In this document: positions 40,190-50,068 of the stretch, piece by piece | Position numbering within the stretch: the stretch's first letter is position 1 | Layout: every line of letters begins with the position of its first letter | Program-made: the position numbers and the translations under genes | NCBI GenBank assembly: GCA_039105265.1 | Contig: JAPFFF010000040.1 | Location: 558,001 to 622,000 of the forward strand | Direction: 5' to 3' | DNA length: 64,000 bases | Source: Tritrichomonas musculus | Taxonomy: Eukaryota; Parabasalia; Tritrichomonadida; Tritrichomonadidae | Notes under the pieces: generated by a model | Database searches by the model: none | What the model saw: only the letters and a program-made list of their open reading frames with translations | What the model was told of the DNA's origin: nothing

Positions 40190-41336
40190 TTCAAGTAATG
40201 AACCAAAAAACTCAATTGCTGAAAATGTAAAACAAGCATGATTATCAGAACTCGGTCCTGTCTGTCTAAATCGAATATATATCTCAAATTTGTAGCTGAA
40301 ATCCTTCCCTTCAAGAGTTTCAAGGACAATCTGCTCGTTTTCCCCCCCGCCACTGTTTGATCCCTCAAAGGCCCAATTGGACGGATGATAATTGTTACTA
40401 TCACGCCTGTTTCTGATCGAGTAGTGAGCCTGCTGTACTTTGCTGTTACTGAAATCGTACTTGACCTATTGTTTACTATTTTTGACTGGAAAATGTTACT
40501 AATATTTGTCAGATCAACAGAATTTTTTGGAAGAAGTAATGTTTACAATTCCTTTGTCTGAAGCATTATCACCGCATTTTTCTGTCAGAATTTTTTTTTT
40601 CTGAAACATTATCTCTCCAGAGAATGATGCCCTCAAAGCGATGCGTTTTGTGGATGAATAACGGCTTTCATTAGTCTTTGATGGCTGATTCCTCATGTTT
40701 GCATAAAAACACTTGCAAAATGCTGCCAAAGATTCTCTGTCATTTCACTTGCCGGTAATTTTTCAATGAATTCATTGAATTTCTTCCTAGAAAGAAATGA
40801 TTTCTTCGTTATCTTTTTGGACAAAAAGCTTTTCAGTAAATTCCAAAAGAGAATTTTCACTATCAATGACTTAAATTTTAATTTGAAATTGTTGAGTAGA
40901 TAAGATTCAGAGGAAGTGAATTTATTTTGTTCTCGGCAATCAAAAAAACCAATGATGAAATTAATGATGCTTATATAACTAAAACAATTGTAGAATGAAG
41001 GAATTTGATATAAATTTTTGAGATTTGTTAAATATTATTATTATCATTGATATTAGAATCAATTTTGTCGTTAACAAAGGAAAATAGTTCTTTATTTCCA
41101 AGAAAAACTGATATAACTTGGATTTGGAAGACTTGTTTTATTTTCATTTCGATTGATGATCCTTTCGATAATAATTGGATCAATGAAAAAGCATCATCTG
41201 TGAAAGATATACCATTGATCTGTTTTGTAAGATCAATACAATTAGCTGTTGTATCTGACAAATGCAAATCGGAAACAATTGGTGAAAAAAAATCCGCAAA
41301 TATTTTATTCATCTTCTTTTGGCGATTTCTAAACAC
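40190..41336 (-). pseudogene. Decayed BTB-like/F5/8C-type gene
   Basis: The 5' piece (41336 down to 41028, ATG start at the beginning) encodes the BTB-like beginning: F-T-D-D-A-F-S-L-I-Q-L-L-S-K, then I-Q-V-I-S-V-F-L-G-N-K-E-L-F. Further left, different phases read as an F5/8 type C (discoidin) domain: A-H-Y-S-I-R-N-R-R-D-S-N-N-Y-H-P-S-N-W-A-F-E-G-S near 40360-40430. The terminal signature I-R-F-R-Q-T-G-P-S-S-D-N-H-A-C-F-T-F-S-A-I-E-F-F-G-S-L follows near 40200-40270. The order matches intact trichomonad BTB-F5/8C proteins. Several frame breaks and missing middle parts mark it as a pseudogene. Confidence 0.7.
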
Positions 41337-41574
41337 AAATTAGAATTCTTCTTCAGTATTTCATTCTGGGAAGATATTTTTTAAACCAGCCGATGATAGA
41401 ATAATCGTTTTAAAACTCATACTATTTTTTTTTTTTTTTTTTTCAACAAAAGACTTCAATATCTCTTTGATTTTTTTTTAGATTTTATGTATTCATTTGA
41501 TACTCTCTAAACTTGATAGATCTCTCTAATTATTGATAAATAAAAATTGAATGTAAAATGATCGTTGTTATCTT

Positions 41575-41594
41575 ATCTTATCTTAAGATAAGAT
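41575..41594. promoter_or_regulatory. Perfect 20-bp palindrome touching a start codon
   Basis: ATCTTATCTTAAGATAAGAT; its last two bases are the first two of the ATG at 41593. It could be a binding site for a dimeric protein, or an mRNA hairpin if transcription starts upstream. No other copy was noticed in the window. Confidence 0.5.
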
Positions 41595-43980
41595 GGTTTA
41601 TAGATGGAAAGAATTAGATCTTTTTACAATTCAAACATTATCAAATATCATTACATTTCTCCAATTTGCACTCTCTCCATTAGAACTAATTAGTTCAGAA
41701 GCTAAAGTCTCAGATCAAAACTTGATAACATTATTAAATACGAGACTTGATTCATTTGTCCATTTTATTTCAGCCCCATTAGATTTGATACGAAAATACA
41801 ACAATCTTATAGGACCAATTCGAGCACTACTCTCAGCAGTTCTTTTCAATGCGATAATCATTTTTTTGTATGCAATATTTTTCCTTCCGTCATGGCGTTT
41901 TCTTGTCTTTTTTCTTGATATTTTTATTCCATGCTGTTTTTTATTTGGAATTATATTTATGTGGCGCAAATATGAAACGCAAAAAAGAATATCAATAATA
42001 TTTATTATCATCGGAACTTTTTACTTTTTAATTCGAATTACATTATTTGTTATACAATATTTTAAACACAAGAAAAAGAAATGGCATATAAATTTAGCCA
42101 ATCGTATTTCATCCGTTTTTTTGTCACGATTAAAAAAAGATCACGATTTTCAAGATGAAGTGACTGATGAAATTCTATATGAAATTGATCAAGACACTAT
42201 ATACATTCAATTTGATGAATTTCATTTTCCATATAAAAAGCGTCTCATAGATTTTTTTACAACATTTTTAATTTGGCTTTTATTGTTACTTTTGATTATT
42301 TTTGGATTTAAAAAGATTCTCAAAAACAGTTACAACGGGCAAAATCTAGAAGATATGTCATTAGTAATAAACATGACGATATATGCCATATTTTTTGGAA
42401 TGAGTATACGTTTAATAATCAATGTTATTTGGTTAATTAAACCATTTGAAAGGAAAGTATTTAAAATATTTCAATTTCTTCATTGGATTGCATATAAAGG
42501 GATGTATTTTTTAGCGGGGGTTTCATTAATTCCATTATTAGGAATAGCATTAAAAGCTTCCACTACTGCATCGCATGGTTGTGAGTATCAATATTATTTT
42601 GATACTAAATCGAATGCAGATTCATTTTTATCATATTTTACGAAAAAAGAATCATATTGTGAAAAGTGCACGATATCGTCAATAGAAAGTGATCCATCAT
42701 GTCAAAAAGCATGTTCTTTAGATTATGATGCGAATGCTTTCTTCTATAATTTTGTTATTGATTCATCTGTTTATTTTTCAACTTTTCAAGAACTTTATTT
42801 CATTCCTATTTTTATTTTTAATTTGTTTTATTTATCGTTTTTCATTCTGGGACTTCGAATCATTTATAAAAAGGCAATGGAAGTTCTTGTTATTCTTCCA
42901 GCACCAACGAGTAGTATTGAATGTAAATTTCAAACACTTATTAATACATTGAATTCGTCACCATTGAGTCTGTTTCGTTCTTATAGATATGAGAATGCGT
43001 TTTATTCGCTTTCTTTTTCAGAAGCAAAACTTTTTATTTATTTTTGGACGAATTTTACTTTTTGTGGAATTCTTCCTATTCCATATATTTACGATCCAAT
43101 CATTTTGTGCTTTATAGTTTCATTTGCTTCCTTTTTTATTTCTGAATCTCAATTTTTTTCATCACCTTATATATCTAATTTGCATAATATTGTGAATTTC
43201 TTTTCATACTTAATTGCAGGTGTGTCTTCTTTGTTTGTTGGTCTTCATGTGAGTTACTTATTTGTAATGCCGCAACAATTATCTATGTTTTTCTTGATAA
43301 TTGTTATAATCACTCCTATCTTAACAGCACTCGTTACTCCTTTCTTTATTAAGAAAGATCCACTTCTCGTCCCAACAAAATTCGATCTTTTGAAGATTGA
43401 AAGATGGGATAAGAAATTAAATCAACTCATTGATTTTCGAAAACAACAAATGAAAGCCAAAAAATATAAAAGAAAAATATTTAGAAGTGAAGATGAAGAA
43501 AATTATATTGATGATGATGACGATGATGATAAAATTTCAGTCCTTGAAGAACCTTCTGTTTCTATTTCTTTCTATCAAAATGATAAATTTCAAAGAGATC
43601 GAAATTATTCTGTGAATAATTTCGATTTATTAAAACTGGCTCCAATAAAAGTTCAGGAAATGTTGAATAATTCTAAAGAAACTGAATTTAAAGAATGTAT
43701 TGAAAAACTTTGGCCAAAAATAAATATAAATGATGAATGCTTTGATAAGGCTGCAAAAGAAATGATTCATTCATCAAATTTGTTGATTGATTGCATATTT
43801 TACAAAAATTTGATTAGACTTTTCAATTTTTTCTTAATTTTCTCATCGGCATGTTTGGGATGGTGTTTAGCATCGGGAATCGAAAGATGGCAAAGAATTT
43901 TATACCAACGAGGATCTGAATATTATTTGAGATGTAACATGTTCCAAAATGGAACTTTTCCATCATATGGATCTTATTAG
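41593..43980 (+). CDS. Polytopic membrane protein of unknown family, 795 aa
   Basis: ATG start at the palindrome. About a dozen hydrophobic segments are visible: about 90-108, 112-124, 130-150, 222-240, 255-275, 285-315, 395-420, 470-520, 540-560 and 570-590, plus one near 740-760. A Cys-rich loop lies between two of them (Y-C-E-K-C...S-C-Q-K-A-C at about 355-370). A cytoplasmic-looking loop holds an Asp run (D-D-D-D-D-D-D) near 650. Arrangements like this form the membrane half of large trichomonad receptor or cyclase-like proteins, but no catalytic domain follows here, so transport, receptor or orphan roles remain open. The frame is intact. Confidence 0.75.
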   Translation: MVYRWKELDLFTIQTLSNIITFLQFALSPLELISSEAKVSDQNLITLLNTRLDSFVHFISAPLDLIRKYNNLIGPIRALLSAVLFNAIIIFLYAIFFLPSWRFLVFFLDIFIPCCFLFGIIFMWRKYETQKRISIIFIIIGTFYFLIRITLFVIQYFKHKKKKWHINLANRISSVFLSRLKKDHDFQDEVTDEILYEIDQDTIYIQFDEFHFPYKKRLIDFFTTFLIWLLLLLLIIFGFKKILKNSYNGQNLEDMSLVINMTIYAIFFGMSIRLIINVIWLIKPFERKVFKIFQFLHWIAYKGMYFLAGVSLIPLLGIALKASTTASHGCEYQYYFDTKSNADSFLSYFTKKESYCEKCTISSIESDPSCQKACSLDYDANAFFYNFVIDSSVYFSTFQELYFIPIFIFNLFYLSFFILGLRIIYKKAMEVLVILPAPTSSIECKFQTLINTLNSSPLSLFRSYRYENAFYSLSFSEAKLFIYFWTNFTFCGILPIPYIYDPIILCFIVSFASFFISESQFFSSPYISNLHNIVNFFSYLIAGVSSLFVGLHVSYLFVMPQQLSMFFLIIVIITPILTALVTPFFIKKDPLLVPTKFDLLKIERWDKKLNQLIDFRKQQMKAKKYKRKIFRSEDEENYIDDDDDDDKISVLEEPSVSISFYQNDKFQRDRNYSVNNFDLLKLAPIKVQEMLNNSKETEFKECIEKLWPKININDECFDKAAKEMIHSSNLLIDCIFYKNLIRLFNFFLIFSSACLGWCLASGIERWQRILYQRGSEYYLRCNMFQNGTFPSYGSY

Positions 43981-44440
43981 AAATAAATCAAATAATAAAA
44001 TGATATTCAATGATGTTCATTATAATAATAAAAATACTTCTAAAAATTATATTTTTTTTTTTTTTTTATGAAAAAGTATGCTAAGTACAGTTTATTACAA
44101 AATTCAGGAGATCAATTATTATAGTTTAGTAGTTTTGATATCTATGATTGGTTTTCAACTTATCTCCATTTCATTTGAGCTCCTAATGGTGTTCAATTAA
44201 CCAAATTCAATATTTTTATTTGTATTAATATTTTTATAATAATTGTATTTTGTTTAATTAAACAAATATTTTTTATTTATGAAGATATTTATATTTTAAT
44301 TAAAAATAACTTTAATATCTCTTACATTGTGCAATTTAAAATGTTCTACAGCCATATTGCATTGTCCTTGTAATAATAATGAAGGTTATATCAATAATAA
44401 TTAAAATTACGAAAAACTATTTTGGTATAATAATTTATAA
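43981..44440. other. Spacer, nothing recognised
   Basis: AT-rich with a T-run at 44050-44067. No gene. Confidence 0.5.
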
Positions 44441-44690
44441 CTCTTTTTTGGAGTTTGGAGTGTTTTTGTTAAAGTTATAAATAAATTTAACTTCACTGTC
44501 TGGTTTTATAACGCTTTCCTTCTCATCATCAGTTAAGAAATGGTAATTATAAATAACTTGAACGCCTGGAAAAATTTCATTTTCGATTTATCTGTGCCTC
44601 CATCAATATACTATACTATAAAGATAATATGAACTTTAGTAATTAAATTTCCTTTTTCATTGGGTTTTGCGGCACCATATATGAATGAAA
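44440..44690 (-). pseudogene. C-terminal relic of an unknown gene
   Basis: One minus phase gives about 47 clean codons (V-I-Y-N-Y-H-F-L-T-D-D-E-K-E-S-V-I-K-P-D-S-E-V-K-F-I-Y-N) ending at a stop at 44440. Upstream phases add P-N-E-K-G-N-L-I-T-K-V and D-G-G-T-D-K. The frame breaks between the pieces show decay. Family not recognised. Confidence 0.4.
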
Positions 44691-44922
44691 ATAAAAAGAA
44701 AAAGATTATTTTATAAGAGTTCAAAAAATTCTGGGTTAAGATAAAAATTGAAAAAAAAGTCTAGAACGTGATTTTTTTGACCATTTTATTTGATCAAGTA
44801 TTGACCATTTATGTGATTCTTCTCAAATATGAAAAACATTACGAATAGGTGCGCAATCAGAAAAAAGTGACGCCTGAAAATAGAAAACCTTAAAAATTTT
44901 TTCATATTTTGCGATATATTTA

Positions 44923-45409
44923 GAAATAGACTTGTTATTTTGAGAATCGATATCAAAAACGTCACTTTTTTCATCTGATACTCGATTATCAGTTTAAAAA
45001 TCTGATATCGAGATTATCGATTATCAAGATATCAGATATGAAATGTGATATAAAAATAATTGTAAACTTGATATCATTTACCGAGATCTCGAGATCTCAA
45101 ACAGATTTATCTTCTTTTATAATTGATATTTGTGATTTTATAATAATTAAAAAAAATATAATATAATGTATTGATGTTTATTTTAAGATTAAAATCAAAA
45201 AATACAATCTTTTTTTATGAAATATTTGAGATTAAAATACGATCATATTTTTATCAAAAAGTTTAATTGGAAATTCTGATATCAAAAGCTGAGAAAAAAA
45301 ATTCTCGATCTCTGAAATCGATCTCGAGAATCTGTGTATATTTATGTATCGATATCAAAAAGTCAATCAATTATCGATCTCGAGAATCAGAGAATAACAA
45401 GTCTATTTC
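44923..45409. mobile_element. Inverted-repeat element, 487 bp, related to the 10.2/33.6 kb repeat
   Basis: A perfect 17-bp inverted repeat GAAATAGACTTGTTATT closes both ends (44923-44939 and 45393-45409), with imperfect continuation through ATCGATATC-like words. The interior is a mosaic of GATATC and GAGATCTCGAG palindromes. TAGACTTGTTATT matches the TAGGCTTGTTATTCT end of the other two copies, so all three form one family. No clear target duplication. Confidence 0.7.
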
Positions 45410-45599
45410 AGCATTTTTTTAAAAAAAATAAGAGAATTCGTTGAAATAAATAATTTTCAATGTAAATCAGTTCTTGATTTTTACTTAAATTCGTTGAATC
45501 GGAGAATATCATTCAAAAAATTGAATGATTAATTATTTCAAAGCATTAAAGTTCATTTACATGGATTTAATCAACTAAATACAACAAGAAAACGCAGAT

Positions 45600-46656
45600 G
45601 GTAATTAATCAAATGAGCAAATAAGAATTTTTTATGAATACATCAATGAAGCTGCATACAATCAGATAAAAAAAGAATATTCTTTAAGCTGCAACAATGT
45701 CATTGTCAGAATTGTTGCAAGGACAATTCAATTACAGTTCTGGTGTTATGATTTCGAGGGAGGAAATGATCCATATTTACCAATTCGTGATTTAAAAAAA
45801 TTTGGAAAAGGAATAATTGAATTTACCAATGATATCAATTGAATCACAGCATCAGCAGCAATTCAACTAGCTTTAGATATTCACAATTCAAGATATACAA
45901 GATCTATAGAATTTTTATACATGATCTTTTGTTATATAATCTTTTCTCAACTCAGCACACAAAGCTTGTATACCCTTAAACATCAAATCAGGATTTCACA
46001 GAGCAGGAATTGTACCATACAATCATCAGAGTCCGCTTTTTTCAGAATACTCAATGGAAAATGAACATCACCTTTTTCAAAACAAAGCAAATAATGATTT
46101 ACCTATATTTTATTTATTTTCAGAAAAAAATCTTTCTATTTTATTTTATAGAGAACACAACCGCTTATTTACGCTTTTAATGATATTGTTAAACATAAAA
46201 AGTTTAAGGATATATCAAAGCAACTTGTGTCATTATGTCATACTTTAAAGTTTATCGCTACAGATGGGGATAAAGCTTTTAATGTACAGCATGAAAATTG
46301 GTTTTTAAATGTACTGTCCATTTAATGAAAAAATTAATCTATTAAAATATGAGACAGAAATTCCTATATCAGATCCTTTCCATCTTGTGAAAAATGCCAG
46401 ATGCCATTTGCTTAATCATTCCATTCTTCTTGACTCTAAAACAATGAGGTGAGTTAATATGGCCTTGTTTGAAGAAGCTGTTTATCTTGGGCCTGTCATT
46501 ACTGATAATGGATCGATGGGCGCTATGAAAGATAATTATGCGCTTTGTTTGTTCTCTTGGGATATTGTGATCAAGTTAATATGCATGCATGGATTTGATG
46601 GAGCTTTCTATATCATGCCGTTCACTTTTTTGCTTTTGTCATTATTTTCAAAATCA

Positions 46657-46664
<8 letters not shown>
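45600..46664 (+). pseudogene. Relic of a DNA-transposon transposase-like gene
   Basis: Coding-like pieces in several phases run left to right. One includes F-H-R-A-G-I-V-P-Y-N-H-Q-S-P-L-F-S-E near 46000. L-K-F-I-A-T-D-G-D-K-A-F-N-V-Q-H-E-N-W-F lies near 46245-46300, where an Asp-rich motif could be a DDE catalytic aspartate. S-D-P-F-H-L-V-K-N-A-R-C-H-L-L-N-H then lies near 46370-46420. A 68-codon ATG frame (46459-46665) reads A-L-F-E-E-A-V-Y-L-G-P-V-I-T-D-N-G-S-M-G-A-M-K-D. Several stops interrupt it. An A-run of about 29 follows at 46663-46693. The family cannot be fixed by eye. Confidence 0.5.
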
Positions 46665-46695
<31 letters not shown>

Positions 46696-46774
46696 CGGAA
46701 AAAATATATACTATCTAATTAATATAAAAGATTGAACAAGTAAAAGGATAATTAATCTTATTCAAAACCAAAAT

Positions 46775-46945
46775 AAAAAGGCACTGGGCAGGAGCAAGTG
46801 GTTTTGGCCCGAGATGACCTTCAAGCCAGGCCCACGGCCAAGCGGGGCACATGGTGGCCTGGGTATGGGATGGCCGGTACAAACTGTTTTGCCCGCAGAG
46901 CATCGCGCCTTTTATACCATTGTCCGCGCAAATGCTCAGGGAAAA
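46775..46945. other. GC-rich island of unknown nature
   Basis: About 60% G+C inside roughly 75% AT DNA, with sharp edges. It is bordered by AAAAGGC at the left and GCCTTTTAT at the right, an imperfect inverted pair. Two internal direct words, GTTTTGGCCCG and GTTTTGCCCG, recur. Short open frames on both strands reflect GC-richness and are not supported as genes. It could be a non-autonomous element, a structured RNA or foreign DNA. Confidence 0.4.
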
Positions 46946-47084
46946 AACTTATTAAAATATAAAAAATATAATACTTTTTTTCATATTTCTCTGATTTTAA
47001 TCAATATTCTTTATATAATATATCATATGACTAAATAATAATAAGTGATTATTTAATGTTGTATATTAGTAGTTATATATTTGC

Positions 47085-47340
47085 CACGATTTTTGCACTT
47101 CGTTCAAAAACCGCGTCAAATATTTCCCATCCGCGACCCCAGCCCCGCTATGTCAGGTATGATCCCCCACTCCCATTAATGATCTTCCACTGGGCTGCTC
47201 TCAGGATTCCTCTCAACGCTCTGCTAGGAAGGAGGCCCCGTATCGTTAACATCAAAAAAGCTATAGAAAAAGTTGTTAATTGTGTGGTTTACTTAAAACC
47301 TAGTATGAGAGTATTTATTAAACGTCCTCTCAATAAACGT
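47085..47340. other. Less AT-rich segment at the left margin of the Polinton
   Basis: Bases 47085-47245 are near 50% G+C with CCCCAGCCCCGC and CCCCCACTCCC tracts, followed by ordinary AT-rich DNA up to the first element gene. This may include the element's terminal inverted repeat, but the partner end is outside the window, so the boundary is unproven. Confidence 0.35.
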
Positions 47341-47344
47341 CCTT

Positions 47345-47806
47345 TTATGGCTTCCAATCAGGATCTTTTTTGTCGTCGTCTTTTTCTTCTTCTTTCTTTT
47401 CCTCTTCTTCAAATTCGTCAGATGTTAAAACCCATTCAATATATGGTTCTTTAGGTACTTCAGGGAATTTATTGGTTTCAAAACGATCGTGATCGACTTC
47501 TCTTTGAATGAAAGACTTTGTTGCTTCATATTCAGCACGATCGGTGACAACTTTATCCATTTTGAGGACAACTTTATGTACATTGGTATCAAAATCAAGT
47601 GAAAAATTGAGGTCTTTGCATTGATTTTTGAATGATTGGTACATATAATATATGGCGATTCCTCTTTTGATTCGATCTTTTTCGACTTGATTATAGAAAT
47701 AGCTTGTAACTGAGATATTAGGATTTGGCCTTTCTTGCTCTTTTTGCTTTTCTTGCTCTTTTTGCTTTTCTTGCTCTTGTTCGGGTACCTGTTGCTGGGA
47801 CGACAT
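47345..47806 (-). CDS. Polinton small protein with EKQKEQ repeats, 153 aa
   Basis: The ATG at 47806 (M-S-S-Q-Q-Q-V-P) is chosen over one 39 bases upstream because the shared promoter words TCATCACCTCA and TTTTTTCTC lie just before it. The N-terminus has a Glu/Lys/Gln repeat. The middle forms one compact helical domain, and the tail is acidic (E-E-E-E-K-K-E-E-E-K-D-D). Family unknown. It diverges from the 678-aa gene across 132 bp. Confidence 0.6.
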   Translation of the reverse strand: MSSQQQVPEQEQEKQKEQEKQKEQERPNPNISVTSYFYNQVEKDRIKRGIAIYYMYQSFKNQCKDLNFSLDFDTNVHKVVLKMDKVVTDRAEYEATKSFIQREVDHDRFETNKFPEVPKEPYIEWVLTSDEFEEEEKKEEEKDDDKKDPDWKP

Positions 47807-47938
47807 GAGAAAAAATGAGGTGATGAGGTGAGCTCGAAAAATCATATTTTTAGCGAGGGACCTAACGGGTTTTCGGGGTGGAGACCGTTTACCAAAAATC
47901 TAATTTTTTCTCGTCGCCTCATCACATCACTTTTTAGC
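47807..47938. promoter_or_regulatory. Divergent promoter, class 2
   Basis: Serves the 153-aa gene (minus) and the 678-aa gene (plus). It has AAAAATCTAATTTTTTCTC (47894-47912) and TCATCACATCA (47919-47929), both repeated at the same spacing before the gene at 50571. A similar TCATCACCTCA faces the minus gene. Confidence 0.7.
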
Positions 47939-49975
47939 ATGTCTAACAGCGACAACAGCAACAGCAACAACAACAACAGCAACACTCAGCAAAAGAAACC
48001 TGAAGTTGAAGAAATAACAAAAATGCAATACCTGCACGAAATTGCAAAAGCCGAAGCAGAAGCTAAAGAAGAAGAAAAAGAAATTGATTTGACTCATATA
48101 AAATTTCACCCATACAATCATTTACCAGCAAAACTCTACCACAAACAAATACAAGAATTTCAAGAAAAAGGGATAAAAACACCAAAAGAGCAACTCAACT
48201 GGCTAAATGCAAATAAGTTATGGAATTCTTTAGATCAAGATCAAAAGTGTCTCCTTGCCGCACATTTATTAGGAGACGAATTATTTGCAGAAGGCGATAA
48301 ACAAGCATTACATTTGTTCATCGACGACGATAAACCAAATGATGACACAATTACAATTCAGTGCGCTACTTGGTGGGATGATTTGGAAAAAAAATTAGCA
48401 GATCTCAAAAAGCCAAAAATGGCAAAACACATCCAAAAGAAATTCGATTACAGACAAAATAATAGAGATGGCTTGCCATTCGATGTAATAAAGTTTTCAT
48501 TGTATCAATATTTAGACCAATATCGTTCAGAGTACACAAACAATAAAGCACTTTTAGGGGAATTAACACCAGAAGATCCAAAAAATATTGATGAAATGAA
48601 TGAAATCATTGAAGCAGACCATCCAGAATTATCAAAAGAGCAACAAAACGCAATTTCAGAATTAACAATTGCGTATAGAAAAATTTATCCTTTGTCAACA
48701 TTCGCTGATGCATATGCACATGCACGTGAAAAAATTGTTACAGTTATGGAAGAGCACAAATACCTCGAACATGTCCCACCTTTGATTGAATTGCTCACGG
48801 AAGAAGAAAATGTAAAATATGCACAAAAAATGGAAGAAGAGCGTCAGGAAGAAGAAAATGCAAAAGAGTATCTTATCTCATCAACCGCAGACATATTACA
48901 AAGAATAAATCCAGGAATGTCAAGAGACGAGGCAATGGCCGATGCAGATAGCAGATTGTTTAACAAAATGTATGACGGTAAAAAGACAGCAAGAGAAATC
49001 TTCTCAAAGGATTTATTGAGCAGTGAAGAATTGAAAAAATGGGAATCAGCAACCAAGGAAATTAAATCAATTATAGAAATCCAAGAAGATTCTGATGATG
49101 TTGATAAAGATGTTGACGATGTTCTCGAAATCTTAAACAAATTGCCTGAAAAAGATGAAAAGGATCAACCAAAATCTGAAAAAGATGAAAAGGATCAACC
49201 AAAACCTGAAAAAGATGAAAAGGATCTCACCGCACCTGAAAAAGATAACGAAGACGAAAGCGAAAAAAATCTCATCTTTACCACCAGCAGAAAATTTCAA
49301 AAACTATATCTCGAAAAGACCAATCAAGAAATTAATGATGAAGTTCAAAAAAGATTGAATGCCAAAATGAAAGGAAATCGAAAAGCATCAAGAATTTTCC
49401 CTGATGAGTTACTCAATGATGATGAAAAAGAAAGATGGTCAACAATTGAAGACAACTATACTCATCAATTCGATGAAAAAATTTCCAAAGAAGTAACTAC
49501 AAATGTTCTTTTTGATTTACAGACGGAGAACGACTCACTAGTATTGCCACCACCAGGAATGAGCAAAGAAGACTGGGCAAGAATGAATGCCGATCCTAAC
49601 AAATTAAAAGCAGATATTTATAAAAAATTACAAGACCTCCCACCACCACCACAACTTCCACCTCCACCAGAAAATTGGCAAGAATTACCTCAAACTCACA
49701 AATGGGGAAATATACAAGAATTCACATCCGATCAAAAATCTCAAAAGGAAATTCAGCTAAGAAATGAATTGTTCGAATTCTTCAAAAAGCGATACAATGG
49801 GGACGAGAATTTGGCAAATGAAGTCGTTCACGCAAGAATTGCCGAATTTCAAAAGAAAACACCAAACGTATCCTGGTTCAAATTCCACATTGACAATTTC
49901 CTCACCTCAGTTGAACGTCAAGATCTACACACTGAACCAGTTCCACCTAACGTTCAAGAAGTTGACGAAAAATAA
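47939..49975 (+). CDS. Large charged Polinton protein with repeated helical domains, 678 aa
   Basis: The ATG at 47939 (M-S-N-S-D-N-S-N) is preferred because the promoter words end 10 bases upstream; the frame is open further left to 47828. After an Asn/Ser linker the chain is helical and charged. About four segments of ~60 residues look alike: E-L-T-I-A-Y-R-K-I-Y-P-L-S, then S-S-T-A-D-I-L-Q-R-I-N-P-G-M-S-R-D-E-A, then F-Q-K-L-Y-L-E-K-T-N-Q-E-I-N-D-E, and near the end F-F-K-K-R-Y-N-G-D-E-N-L. Each ends with W or F contexts recalling HMG-box-like helical packing. A triple repeat E-K-D-E-K-D-Q-P-K and a Pro-rich segment (P-P-P-P-Q-L-P-P-P-P) separate them. Stop then AAATAAAAA. A structural or DNA-packing role is possible but inferred. 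Confidence 0.7.
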   Translation: MSNSDNSNSNNNNSNTQQKKPEVEEITKMQYLHEIAKAEAEAKEEEKEIDLTHIKFHPYNHLPAKLYHKQIQEFQEKGIKTPKEQLNWLNANKLWNSLDQDQKCLLAAHLLGDELFAEGDKQALHLFIDDDKPNDDTITIQCATWWDDLEKKLADLKKPKMAKHIQKKFDYRQNNRDGLPFDVIKFSLYQYLDQYRSEYTNNKALLGELTPEDPKNIDEMNEIIEADHPELSKEQQNAISELTIAYRKIYPLSTFADAYAHAREKIVTVMEEHKYLEHVPPLIELLTEEENVKYAQKMEEERQEEENAKEYLISSTADILQRINPGMSRDEAMADADSRLFNKMYDGKKTAREIFSKDLLSSEELKKWESATKEIKSIIEIQEDSDDVDKDVDDVLEILNKLPEKDEKDQPKSEKDEKDQPKPEKDEKDLTAPEKDNEDESEKNLIFTTSRKFQKLYLEKTNQEINDEVQKRLNAKMKGNRKASRIFPDELLNDDEKERWSTIEDNYTHQFDEKISKEVTTNVLFDLQTENDSLVLPPPGMSKEDWARMNADPNKLKADIYKKLQDLPPPPQLPPPPENWQELPQTHKWGNIQEFTSDQKSQKEIQLRNELFEFFKKRYNGDENLANEVVHARIAEFQKKTPNVSWFKFHIDNFLTSVERQDLHTEPVPPNVQEVDEK

Positions 49976-50068
49976 AAATTCCGATTATTGAGAGGTCGGT
50001 ATAAAAATTACTCTCAACAAGATTTAGGTTTCTAATAAACCTTTAATTTAAAAAATTAACTTTTTTAT

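Noticed and set aside
46814-47038. 74-codon frame in the GC-rich island
   Set aside because: Both strands are open because of GC-richness; composition changes abruptly mid-frame and no domain is visible.
48844-49140. 98-codon minus-strand Ser/Leu-rich frame
   Set aside because: Antisense shadow of the 678-aa Polinton protein.
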